Positions 8,463-16,177 of a stretch of 46,306 nt of DNA are shown one piece after another. A program made the translations under genes and the position numbers. Within the stretch, counting starts at the first letter, position 1. Each line of letters starts with the position of its first letter. The DNA is taken from the NCBI GenBank assembly GCA_014804655.1, contig JAAUZK010000050.1:1-46306 (forward strand). Reading direction: 5' to 3'. The notes beneath the pieces are model-generated. The model did no database searches. It was not told where the DNA came from and saw nothing but the letters and a program-made list of their open reading frames with translations. This DNA is from Lachnospiraceae bacterium (GTDB taxonomy: Bacteria > Bacillota > Clostridia > Lachnospirales > Lachnospiraceae).

Positions 8463-10118
8463 TTATCGACCAAGTGTGGTTAAAATATGTTCCAGCATCT
8501 CGCTTATTACGTTGATATAACGGCTGGATGCGTTGTATGCGTTCTGGTATCTGATCATATTGGTCAGCTCCTCATCAGAGGAAACGCCGACTACCTGTTC
8601 TCTCGCATTATATAGTGAATCCGCTGTCTGCGTCTGTGTCTCCTGAATCCCCCGGAATACCGAACCGCTGTTGGCTACCTGCGCTACCAGATTCGTATAG
8701 TAATCTCTGAAACAAAGCGGTGTCTCCACGTTAGGGTTTAGGGTGTAGATCTTTTCCTCAAAAGCCGCCTTCAGTCTCTCCGTCAGCGGGTTATCTTCCG
8801 AATGCTCCTCCTTGCGGAATTTCAAAAGCGCCGGGTTCTGTCTGAGTTCCTGATTGATCATGATGTTGGAAACCGTCCAGTCATCAATATCGATTTTCTT
8901 CACAAACAACTGATAAGGATCCCCATTCTCATCCCGAAGATAATCCGATACACCGGCCGGTCCTGCCTTTTCCGCCTCTTCCGCCAAAATACCGTTAATC
9001 TTCGTTGCCACAGCATTGACCAACTGATCGAACTCTGCCTGTATATTCATGATGATGGACTGGGATATATTGCTGTTATACCAGCCTTCCTGGTATTCCC
9101 CATCCGTGTTAATATCCTTAAGCTCACTGTATGTGGCTCTGTGATCGCCCCTTGCAAGAAGCATGGCCTTAAGTGAACCGATATCTGTATTCCGGTCGGA
9201 AGATACCACCGCGGTCAGATCGAACACTTCCGCTCCTTCGATTCCTTCCTTCGTCACTACAATATTGCCTTTTTCGTCATAATCGCAGTGCGCCAGCATT
9301 TTCCAATACGGGGTATAGAAGCCCGTCTTCGGGTCCGTATACAATTCCACCCTGTTGACCATGGAACCTTTCACAAGATCAATACCTTCAAATTTCACGG
9401 TCAGATAACCCAGTGTATCCTCGCTGTAGGAAATATTTCCCATCTTGCCCAGTTCATCCAGCAGGTAATTCCGACGGTCACGCAGGTCGTTGGCATGCTC
9501 CACGCCGCCCGCCTCAGTCTTTACGATCATCTGGTTCAGATCCTCGATCTCCCGCGCATAGCTGTTAATATTGTTCACTTCCTTAACAACCGTCTGGTTT
9601 AAGTTGTCCTGATACTGGCATAAGCTGGTATAAACTGCCGAAGCTCTCTCTATAAACTCATAGGCGCGTGTCACGAACAGGTTCTGATTGACTGAACTGG
9701 TCGGATCCTTGCTGAGCTCCTGCACCGCTACCCAGAAATTTGATATCGATTCCGAAAACTCGTGTCCCTCAATCGATCCGCCCGATTCGCTCTCGCCCAA
9801 TATATACTCTATTTCTTCCATCGTGAAAGCCGAGACTTCATAAAAAGAATTCCGTCCGGCCTCCCTACGATAGTTTTTGTCCAAAAAATAATCTCTTTCC
9901 TGTCTTGTACGGGAATAATTGACACCGAGACCTAACTGCTTCCAGTTCGTCTTATTGCTCTTCTCAATCGTCACATACGATCTGGTTGCCTGGGATACCT
10001 GTTGTCTTGTATATCCCGCGGTGTCCATATTAGACATGTTATGCGCTGTTGTATTCAGCGCATTATTTGAAGTTTGTAATCCTGATACGCCCGTATAAAG
10101 GCTTCCCATCAATGACAT
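8463..10118 (-). CDS. flgK: Flagellar hook-associated protein FlgK, copy 1
   Basis: A 551-residue FlgK. N-terminus MSLMGSLYTGVSGLQTSNNA and ALNTTAHNMSNMDTAGYTRQ; C-terminus ELTNMIRYQNAYNASSRYIN then VISEMLEHIL. The N- and C-terminal helices pair in the assembled junction, and the middle is a surface domain. It is second after flgN in the FlgM operon and precedes copy 2. FlgN, encoded just upstream, is the expected export chaperone. Confidence 0.93.
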   Translation of the reverse strand: MSLMGSLYTGVSGLQTSNNALNTTAHNMSNMDTAGYTRQQVSQATRSYVTIEKSNKTNWKQLGLGVNYSRTRQERDYFLDKNYRREAGRNSFYEVSAFTMEEIEYILGESESGGSIEGHEFSESISNFWVAVQELSKDPTSSVNQNLFVTRAYEFIERASAVYTSLCQYQDNLNQTVVKEVNNINSYAREIEDLNQMIVKTEAGGVEHANDLRDRRNYLLDELGKMGNISYSEDTLGYLTVKFEGIDLVKGSMVNRVELYTDPKTGFYTPYWKMLAHCDYDEKGNIVVTKEGIEGAEVFDLTAVVSSDRNTDIGSLKAMLLARGDHRATYSELKDINTDGEYQEGWYNSNISQSIIMNIQAEFDQLVNAVATKINGILAEEAEKAGPAGVSDYLRDENGDPYQLFVKKIDIDDWTVSNIMINQELRQNPALLKFRKEEHSEDNPLTERLKAAFEEKIYTLNPNVETPLCFRDYYTNLVAQVANSGSVFRGIQETQTQTADSLYNAREQVVGVSSDEELTNMIRYQNAYNASSRYINVISEMLEHILTTLGR

Positions 10119-10140
10119 ATATATCTACCGTCCTTAACAA

Positions 10141-10659
10141 TTATTGTTTCGCATCAAAGGCTTTGTAACTCGAGCCGATCATATCACCGGTATTGTAAGC
10201 GCCCTTGTTGTAGTTCGCTGTCTCCGGAGCTTTGTTCATCGCTTGGAGAACGTTCATATTAAACTGCACCAGTTCCAATGCTTCCTGAATCAGTTCGCGG
10301 TTCTGCTCGTTGATCCGTTTCACACTGCGCACGTTATCCTGCAGTTTATCGAACACAATTGCCAGTTTCTCCTGTTCTTCCGGTCTTGCCGCCAGCATCT
10401 TGATCAAATCGACAATCTTTAATTTTTCAACATCCTTGTTAAGCACATTCGCAATATCATTAACAGCTTCATTTCTCTGATGATCCAGATGATTGATTCT
10501 GCTTACTATGATCTGCTCCTCATCCGTGATTTTTGCCAACTGCTCTAAGTCCTCAGACACAATGACCGGAGTTTTCTTCATGGACAGAGCCAAGAGATTC
10601 TCATATTCCTGACTCTCTTTCTCCAAAACATCGATCAAGACTTCCATTAAACTCGCCAC
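10141..10659 (-). CDS. flgN: Flagellar export chaperone FlgN
   Basis: A 172-residue helical protein of the FlgN family between flgM and flgK. Helical segments with Leu/Glu heptads (about 1-140, including LEKESQEYENLLALSMKK and VKRINEQNRELIQEALELVQ) are followed by an Asn/Gly/Tyr tail. FlgN escorts FlgK and FlgL to the export gate. The start is GTG at 10659 with GGAG about 10 nt upstream; the in-frame ATG 4 codons later is an alternative. Confidence 0.88.
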   Translation of the reverse strand: MASLMEVLIDVLEKESQEYENLLALSMKKTPVIVSEDLEQLAKITDEEQIIVSRINHLDHQRNEAVNDIANVLNKDVEKLKIVDLIKMLAARPEEQEKLAIVFDKLQDNVRSVKRINEQNRELIQEALELVQFNMNVLQAMNKAPETANYNKGAYNTGDMIGSSYKAFDAKQ

Positions 10660-10683
10660 GCCGATAGCTCTCCTTCACTGTGT

Positions 10684-10965
10684 CTACAGACTTTCGATCT
10701 CTTCGTACTTCTTCATCAGTCTCTCTGCAAAGCTCTCTCCGCTCACCTGATAAGTGCCGTTCGCAATACCTGCCTTGATAGGAGCCGTCAGTTCTTCTCT
10801 GATGTCACTCGCTGCTGCCACTGCGTTCTTTGCAGTCTGGATATCCTTACCGATACTGGAAATCTGTATCTGGTCGGAAGCACCCGATTTTGCTTTTCCC
10901 TGTAATTTTGCGGGCTTCTTCGTGTTGTATAACTGCTGTACCTGTGTATATGATTCAATACGCAT
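10684..10965 (-). CDS. flgM: Anti-sigma-28 factor FlgM
   Basis: This 93-residue protein starts MRIESYTQVQQLYNTKKPAK, and its C-terminal half has the sigma-binding helices (IREELTAPIKAGIANGTYQV, then SGESFAERLMKKYEE). FlgM holds SigD inactive until the hook-basal body is complete and FlgM can leave the cell. AAAGGAGG precedes ATG 10965 by 8 nt. The gene is driven by a SigD promoter (11010-11036), so the anti-sigma factor is made by the sigma it inhibits. It heads the late flagellar operon. Confidence 0.94.
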   Translation of the reverse strand: MRIESYTQVQQLYNTKKPAKLQGKAKSGASDQIQISSIGKDIQTAKNAVAAASDIREELTAPIKAGIANGTYQVSGESFAERLMKKYEEIESL

Positions 10966-11009
10966 AGAAGATGCCTCCTTTCATGCATAAATATTTCTTT
11001 ACATTATTT

Positions 11010-11036
11010 GTATCGGATAATTCCCGTGAGACTTTA
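11010..11036 (-). promoter_or_regulatory. SigD (sigma-28) promoter of the flgM operon
   Basis: TAAA (11033-11036), 15 bp, then TCCGATAC (11010-11017). It has the same geometry as the flaG and flagellin promoters. Confidence 0.87.
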
Positions 11037-11105
11037 GGGGTGAAATGATTTTTTATGATTTTGTGATGTATGCCGTTGCGATTTATAGCGCCTTCCCAAA
11101 TGGAA

Positions 11106-11591
11106 TTATCTTTTACGTCTTCTTGTCATACTGACATTATCTGCGCGATGAGCTGCCAGATGATGATCTGTACTCCATATCATAACCGTCCCGATTGCCG
11201 GCCGCTCCTCTATGTATTTCTGATAGGCATAAATAATCGTCATATCTCCTATGCCAATATTACTTTTCGTATATTCCGCAAGATGATCCGCCAGATACCG
11301 AATCTCTTCGCTATCAAGTCCCGCACCGTATAATTCCCAAGGTGCCTCAGATTTCGCAGTCCTTTGCAGATACTCCTGAAATTTTAATGTGATTGTACGC
11401 CGGACATCTCCTTTTTCGATATGTGCAATATGATTACCTGTTTCAATAATCGTTGCAATGGGCATAATCAATGTTTCTCTATTTTCAAGTACCTGTTTCC
11501 ACTCCGCTTTAATCCTTGCTTCTTCCTGACAATGCTTCGGAACCCCGAGCAAATTCAGCATGATAGACGTATCTATAAATCTAACATTCAT
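11106..11591 (-). CDS. PIN-domain protein paired with an AAA ATPase
   Basis: This 161-residue protein has the PIN nuclease pattern: FIDTS near the start (D7), ATIIETGNHI (E50), GIGDMTII (D116) and WSTDHHL (D142), the four acidic residues of a metal-dependent ribonuclease site. GGGGG lies about 7 nt before ATG 11591, and PIN proteins usually begin at this strand, so 11591 is preferred to an in-frame ATG at 11609. The ATPase stop codon is 2 nt upstream, so the genes are coupled. In toxin pairs PIN proteins cleave RNA, but no small antitoxin is visible; the partner is the ATPase. Function is inferred from motifs only. Confidence 0.75.
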   Translation of the reverse strand: MNVRFIDTSIMLNLLGVPKHCQEEARIKAEWKQVLENRETLIMPIATIIETGNHIAHIEKGDVRRTITLKFQEYLQRTAKSEAPWELYGAGLDSEEIRYLADHLAEYTKSNIGIGDMTIIYAYQKYIEERPAIGTVMIWSTDHHLAAHRADNVSMTRRRKR

Positions 11592-11593
11592 TT

Positions 11594-12865
11594 CTAAACC
11601 CCCAGCCATGAATAGTCTTTATCTTTTGTGTCTTCTTTAATCTCAGAAATTAACCTGTCATCCATCATAGCATTCCCAAGTCCACCCGCTGCCAATATCC
11701 CCGAAAAATTATCCAAATCAACAAAAGACACAAATTTGCCGGTTCCTCTATCCTTTTCACGGTATACTACGGACACACCGATCAACTGATCCTTCTTATA
11801 ACGGTTCATCAACATAGCGTTATGAGTCGTTACGATCATATCGATCTTACGCTCCTGTGCGATCCGGAATAAATTATCCGTCAGCTTCTCTATACGTCCC
11901 GGATGGATTCCGTTATCAATCTCTTCCATAATAAGTATACTGCCCGGATCGCTCACCAGCGCTGCAACAATCATCGCAATACACCGTAAAGTCCCGTCAG
12001 ACAGCTTTCTTGCATCTACAAGCTCCGTGGAGTTGATATATTTCTCTTTTAATGCAAATATCACATCGCCAATCTTCGTCTCGATGAATTCTATATCCGT
12101 TACCTCATTCTCCGGCAAATCACATATAATATCCAACAATTGCTTCTTCTTATCCTTATTCTCACACATATGCCGCATAACAGAAGAGATGTTTTCACAG
12201 TTTACCCGAAGATCAAAATCTGAAATTCTCGTATAATCTCTCATATTTTGCGGAACCGGATCTAAGACTAAAATATTCTTCAGAGATTCTATAACCGTCT
12301 GAATCCATGCATGTACCTGCTGTTGTTCCTCCGTTTCCCGGGGTATTTTCGTAAGCATCTGGGGCAGTATAGCCGCTGTCCGAATACATATCAATGCCGG
12401 ATTGGTTCCTCGCCTGCCATTTCGATACTCTACCAATATATCTGCGCCTCCCGATCTGACAGCCTTTGTTTTAAATACTTTATTAGTACGCGGCGATAAT
12501 TGGTCAGCCGGCATCTTATACAACGCTTCTTCCTCTACATAAATATGATTGTTCACACTAATCTTGATCTCATATAGCAGATCACTGTCCTTATCAAGCG
12601 CCACCAGACATCCCAGTTTAAACGCTCCGGTCTTAAATCTGGGACACCCTTTGCTCCCGCCCCTGACTGCCCCCATAAAACTCTTAGTGCCGTCAAGAAT
12701 CGTAGCAAGCTCCAGACCGCTCACTACTTCTGACAGAATCCTGATTCCCTCTATTGCATTGCTTTTCCCTGAAGCATTTGTTCCGATCAGGGTTGTAAAG
12801 TCTTCTATATTTAATTCCGCCTTTTCAAAACTTTTAAAATTTTCAAATAAAAAACATTTAATCAT
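11594..12865 (-). CDS. AAA family ATPase (AAA_21/OLD-like), partner of PIN protein
   Basis: A 423-residue SMC/RecF-like ATPase. It opens MIKCFLFENFKSFEKAELNI; Walker A GTNASGKS is at residues 28-35. An ABC-type signature (LSDGTLRCIAMIVAAL) and Walker B with catalytic Glu (SILIMEEIDNGIHPGR) follow near 280-320, and a TTHNAMLMNR switch region after them. No TOPRIM or other nuclease domain is visible; that role may fall to the PIN protein encoded next. An ATG at 12889 is in frame, but a SigA promoter places the RNA start near 12900, leaving too little leader, so 12865 is chosen. Similar ATPase-nuclease pairs include phage defence systems, but none is recognised here. Confidence 0.8.
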   Translation of the reverse strand: MIKCFLFENFKSFEKAELNIEDFTTLIGTNASGKSNAIEGIRILSEVVSGLELATILDGTKSFMGAVRGGSKGCPRFKTGAFKLGCLVALDKDSDLLYEIKISVNNHIYVEEEALYKMPADQLSPRTNKVFKTKAVRSGGADILVEYRNGRRGTNPALICIRTAAILPQMLTKIPRETEEQQQVHAWIQTVIESLKNILVLDPVPQNMRDYTRISDFDLRVNCENISSVMRHMCENKDKKKQLLDIICDLPENEVTDIEFIETKIGDVIFALKEKYINSTELVDARKLSDGTLRCIAMIVAALVSDPGSILIMEEIDNGIHPGRIEKLTDNLFRIAQERKIDMIVTTHNAMLMNRYKKDQLIGVSVVYREKDRGTGKFVSFVDLDNFSGILAAGGLGNAMMDDRLISEIKEDTKDKDYSWLGV

Positions 12866-12906
12866 TTTCTTCTCAACTCGCTTTCCCATTGCCGCTTTAT
12901 GGTATT

Positions 12907-12935
12907 ATTATACCCAATAAACAGGATGGGTACAA
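12907..12935 (-). promoter_or_regulatory. SigA promoter of the ATPase-PIN operon
   Basis: TTGTAC (12930-12935), 17 bp, TATAAT (12907-12912). RNA start is expected near 12900. Confidence 0.75.
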
Positions 12936-13086
12936 GAATTATGGGGTGAAAAGTCTGGTCAGCTTCTTTACAGCTCATAAATTCATGTGTCTAATTCTTG
13001 CCAAACTACCATAACACACAAATTCCATCATACTGCCTTGGCAGCCACATCTGTAAATCGAACACGAAAGGAAAATGCAATATCTT

Positions 13087-13869
13087 CTACGCATTCAGGC
13101 GAAGAGGAGAATACCGCTCCGTATGATCCGGGTGTTTCTCAAGGTATTGATCCAGGGCAAGTTGAAACTCCTTGTTTGCAGCTGGATGTTGCACGAGATA
13201 TTCACGCAATTCTAACACAGTCTGTTGCAAAGCTTCCATGGACTGGACTAAGGTCAGATTAAACCATGTCTGGGCATATGAAAGTTGCATATCGGTATTT
13301 TCCGGATACTGACTCAGAATTTCTTTTGATTCTTGTATCGTCTTGCGCACATCTTCTTCTGTATCTTGGGCGAAAGAAAAATTCACCAGACTATTCATAT
13401 AATGAACCACCACTTCCTTATTATCTCGGAAGTATTCATGCAAAATCCTCAACTCATTAATACTCTGCCTACATTCTTCCAATGGCTGCTTTACCGTCAA
13501 ATTATACAAGTCAGTTGCATACCAAACTACCACTTCCTCATTACTCTCATACTGTTCATGCAGTTCTCGCAGTTTTGCTATACTCTGCCTGCGTTCTTCC
13601 AGTGGCTGTTTCAATGTCAGATTAACCAAACCTTTTGCATACGCAACTGCTACTCTCTCATTGCTTTCATACTGTTCATGCAGTTCTCGCAGTTTTGCTA
13701 TACTCTGCCTGCATTCTTCCAGCGGCTGTTCCACTGTCAAATTAAACAAGCCTTTTGCATACTCTACTGCTACTTTCTCATTGCTTTCATACTGTTCATG
13801 CTGTTCTCGCAGTTTTGCTATACTCTGCTCACATTCTTCCAGTGACTGTTCCACTGTCAGATTAAGCAA
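13087..13869 (-). CDS. 40-residue-repeat (TPR-like) protein, probably 5'-truncated
   Basis: Up to 260 residues made of about six 40-residue helical units of the form LTVEQPLEECRQSIAKLREL followed by HEQYESNEKVAVEYAKGLFN. The pattern resembles tetratricopeptide-type helical hairpins used for protein binding. The first three to four units are nearly identical, also in DNA; the last two are diverged. The only start is TTG at 13869 without a properly spaced ribosome site, and the first unit is cut inside its AKGL segment, where it meets the 3' end of the upstream membrane gene (overlap 13 nt). Most likely this is the remaining 3' part of a larger gene. Function unknown. Confidence 0.55.
   Translation of the reverse strand: MLNLTVEQSLEECEQSIAKLREQHEQYESNEKVAVEYAKGLFNLTVEQPLEECRQSIAKLRELHEQYESNERVAVAYAKGLVNLTLKQPLEERRQSIAKLRELHEQYESNEEVVVWYATDLYNLTVKQPLEECRQSINELRILHEYFRDNKEVVVHYMNSLVNFSFAQDTEEDVRKTIQESKEILSQYPENTDMQLSYAQTWFNLTLVQSMEALQQTVLELREYLVQHPAANKEFQLALDQYLEKHPDHTERYSPLRLNA
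13510..13869. repeat. Three tandem 120-bp coding repeats
   Basis: A block containing TTCTCGCAGTTTTGCTATAC recurs at 13564, 13684 and 13804, a period of exactly 120 bp (40 codons). Neighbouring positions differ by a few substitutions per unit. Exact codon periodicity points to recent unequal crossing-over within the repeat-protein gene. Confidence 0.85.
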
Positions 13870-14354
13870 ACCTTTTGCATCTCATCGATATCCATATAAT
13901 AATGATTGAAGTCCTCCCCGTCCACATAGACTCTTACCATCTGATCTTTCAGAATCGTCGCCGGGTCGAAGAACAAATTCCTGCTTTTGAACAGGTGAAT
14001 ATTGCCGTACATATCCTGATATCGGCATACCACTATGTAGGGATGGCGGCTATTCACACGGACGGCATAATTCATCGTAATCTCTGAGATTTCCGCCATA
14101 ATATACTGCCCTGAACTGATCAATCTGTTGATGCGATCTCTTTGACGAATCTCCAGATACAGGCACAGCACACCTATGATCAGAACCGTTGCTCCCAGCC
14201 CGCAGAATACAGCCTTGAAAACAAAGGGATTGCCCTCTATGTTTTCGCTCCCTACGAAGATGCCTACCGGTATGAATACGATTCCTACGCCGCTGAAAAT
14301 AGCGCCTGCCATAAGAAGCTCTGTCAGCCCTCTTTTCGCTTTTCGTTTCTCCAT
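13857..14354 (-). CDS. Two-TM membrane protein with cytoplasmic C-terminal domain, altered C-terminus
   Basis: A 165-residue protein. After a basic start (MEKRKAKRG) come two hydrophobic segments at about 13-35 and 47-67, then a soluble part with SGQYIMAEISEITMNY, IVVCRYQDMYGNIH and MVRVYVDGEDFNHYYMDIDE. The layout resembles DUF3592-type membrane proteins, but the family is not certain. A homologous fragment at 15916-16083 ends YYVDIDEVLEKPEYY. Here the tail after DIDE is instead MQKVCLI, encoded by sequence that belongs to the 120-bp repeat gene. So the native C-terminus was replaced at a junction near 13875. The gene starts 48 nt downstream of apeB. Confidence 0.6.
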   Translation of the reverse strand: MEKRKAKRGLTELLMAGAIFSGVGIVFIPVGIFVGSENIEGNPFVFKAVFCGLGATVLIIGVLCLYLEIRQRDRINRLISSGQYIMAEISEITMNYAVRVNSRHPYIVVCRYQDMYGNIHLFKSRNLFFDPATILKDQMVRVYVDGEDFNHYYMDIDEMQKVCLI

Positions 14355-14402
14355 GTTGTGTGCTCTCCCTTCCCGGAGAGGAATCTCCCCAAAGAATATC
14401 TT

Positions 14403-15716
14403 TTAAGATTCCTCTTCCTCATAATACGCACGAAACGCTTCTTTCGCATAGAAATTATCCGCCACCGCCCCAAATTCCCGGATCGAATGCATTGCGAGCA
14501 CAGGGGTTCCGATGTCTACCGTAGGGATCGTGGTCAGACTGGATAACGCCGGTCCGATCGTAGAGCCGCCGACGATATCATTTCTGTTGACATACTTCTG
14601 ATAAGGAACCTGCGCCCGTTGGCATGCTTCCATAAAATACGCGGCACTGAATGCATTGGTGCTGTACCGCTGTGACGCAGAATATTTGATTACCGGACCG
14701 CCACCAAGCACTGGGCGGCTCTCCGGATCATGCTTATCACTGTAATTCGGGTGGACTGCATGGGCTGTGTCCGCAGAGATCGATGTGGAATTCGCTATCG
14801 CCTGAAAACAAGCGTCGTACGTCAATCCGAGATTTTTACTGATCCGCTCCAATATATGCGGCAGGAAACCGGAGTGAGCCCCCTGCGCAGAGGCGCTTCC
14901 CACCTCCTCGTGATCAAAAGCGGCAAACACTTTACATCCCTTTCCATCGTCTTCAGATTCCAGCAACGCTGACAGTCCGGCATAAACCATACACAGATTA
15001 TCGATTCGGGAAGCAGAGATAAACTCTTCATTCGGTCCCATGAGGATTCCCTTCTGGTATTCATACAAAAATAATTCATAGTCCAGAATATCGTCCTTCT
15101 CTATACCTGTTTCCTTCCGAATCAGCGCAAACAGATAATCGCCTTTCTCCATTCCCTCCTCTTTCATGGACAGCAACGGAAGGATATCCGTCTGTTTATT
15201 ATAACTGCAGTTTGTATTGCAGTCTCTGTTAAAGTGGATGCAGAGATTGGGAATCATGCACACAGGTTTGTCAATCTTGATGAGGCGCTCCGTCAGTCCG
15301 CCGTCCTGTTTCACGATCACCCGCCCCGCCATGGCAAGAGGACGATCAAACCATGTACTTAGAATGGCACCGCCATAAACTTCCACATTCAGCTTCACAT
15401 ATCCATCCGGCGTGACCATACAGGCTCCCGGCTTAATTTTCAGGGCGGGAGAATCGGTGTGCGCACCAATGATCCGAAATCCCTCCTGCGCCAGATCTCC
15501 GTCTCCCACTGTAAAAGCAATGATACATGAATGATTGTTCACGACAAAGTACTTGCCGCCCGCGTGCAGAGACCATTTTTCCGTTTCTTTCAGTTCCTGA
15601 AAATCATGATTCCTGAGCATTTCCGCTGCGTTCTCTACGGCGTGATACGCGGTAGGGCTGTCATTTAAATATTGCAGCATATTTTCTGAAAAAATTTGTT
15701 GTGTGAAGTTGTTCAT
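14403..15716 (-). CDS. apeB: M18 family aminopeptidase
   Basis: A cytosolic zinc aminopeptidase (aspartyl-aminopeptidase family) that trims N-terminal residues from peptides. Visible M18 motifs: SPTAYHAVENAAEML, GAHTDSPALKIKP (first metal His and Asp), VYGGAILSTWFDRPLAMAGR, AAFDHEEVGSASAQGA (metal/catalytic Asp-His-Glu-Glu), SADTAHAVHPNYSDKHDP, and GGSTIGPALSS near the end. At 437 residues from ATG 15716 (GGGAG upstream) length is typical. The frame also extends to ATGs at 15764 and 15785 through a 21-bp repeat encoding MKNESEI twice, which is unlike the family and probably leader. Confidence 0.9.
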   Translation of the reverse strand: MNNFTQQIFSENMLQYLNDSPTAYHAVENAAEMLRNHDFQELKETEKWSLHAGGKYFVVNNHSCIIAFTVGDGDLAQEGFRIIGAHTDSPALKIKPGACMVTPDGYVKLNVEVYGGAILSTWFDRPLAMAGRVIVKQDGGLTERLIKIDKPVCMIPNLCIHFNRDCNTNCSYNKQTDILPLLSMKEEGMEKGDYLFALIRKETGIEKDDILDYELFLYEYQKGILMGPNEEFISASRIDNLCMVYAGLSALLESEDDGKGCKVFAAFDHEEVGSASAQGAHSGFLPHILERISKNLGLTYDACFQAIANSTSISADTAHAVHPNYSDKHDPESRPVLGGGPVIKYSASQRYSTNAFSAAYFMEACQRAQVPYQKYVNRNDIVGGSTIGPALSSLTTIPTVDIGTPVLAMHSIREFGAVADNFYAKEAFRAYYEEEES

Positions 15717-15740
15717 TGGTTTTGTACTCCCTGTTTCTTT

Positions 15741-15838
15741 GTTGATTTCCGATTCATTTTTCATTATTTCCGATTCATTTTTCATTATTTCCGATTCATT
15801 TCCGTATAATTTCCGTTGATTTCCGATTCATTTCCGAT
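15741..15838. repeat. 21-bp tandem repeat at the apeB translation start region
   Basis: Units containing ATTTCCGATTCATTTTTCAT repeat about three times between 15741 and 15802, and the core TTTCCGATTCATTT continues in degenerate form to 15838. On the minus strand the complete units carry GGAAATA before an in-frame ATG. Because 21 is a multiple of 3, unit number does not shift the apeB frame. Confidence 0.8.
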
Positions 15839-15915
15839 AAAATCGTCTTTTAATAGCATGATGCATTTTGACATTAGGTGTCTTTGCTCAATATCTGTAC
15901 TATCACCTGAAAGTC

Positions 15916-16083
15916 CTAATAATATTCAGGCTTTTCCAGCACCTCATCAATGTCTACATAGTAAGGTTTACAATCTTCGTCCCGAATATAAACTTTCACC
16001 ATCTTTTCTTTTATAAACGGTTTTGGATCGAAATATGGATTTCTGCTATTGTAATAGATTATAATGTGGTAATTTTGATACTG
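15916..16083 (-). pseudogene. C-terminal remnant of a membrane protein like 13857-14354
   Basis: Translating the minus strand gives about 55 codons beginning QYQNYHIIIYYNSRNPYFDP and ending in YYVDIDEVLEKPEYY and a stop. It aligns with the C-terminal part of the 13857-14354 protein (CRYQDMYGNIHLFKSRNLFFDP ... VRVYVDGEDFNHYYMDIDE). An in-frame TGA precedes it at 16084, and no start or membrane segments are upstream. It is therefore a decayed second copy and shows what the intact C-terminus of the family looks like. Confidence 0.7.
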
Positions 16084-16116
16084 TCAATAAAGTAAGTTGA
16101 AGGAAAAACATTTTGT

Positions 16117-16145
16117 TTGTCATTTCTTATAGCATCTGCTATAAT
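16117..16145 (+). promoter_or_regulatory. SigA promoter of the DUF3800 gene
   Basis: TTGTCA (16117-16122), 17 bp, TATAAT (16140-16145). RNA start is expected near 16152, and the leader is about 26 nt. Confidence 0.8.
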
Positions 16146-16177
16146 TGACTATATTCCAAAATATAAGGAGTGATTAT

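Noticed and set aside
11106..12865. PARIS or Gabija system
   Set aside because: No TOPRIM/DUF4435 effector, no OLD TOPRIM domain in the ATPase and no UvrD-type partner; the second gene is a PIN protein.
13460..13869. CRISPR-like array
   Set aside because: The repeats are contiguous 120-bp coding units without unique spacers and no cas genes are near.
14003..14035. Fourth SigD promoter (GCCGATAT near 14020)
   Set aside because: No TAAA 15 bp upstream, and it lies within a coding region.
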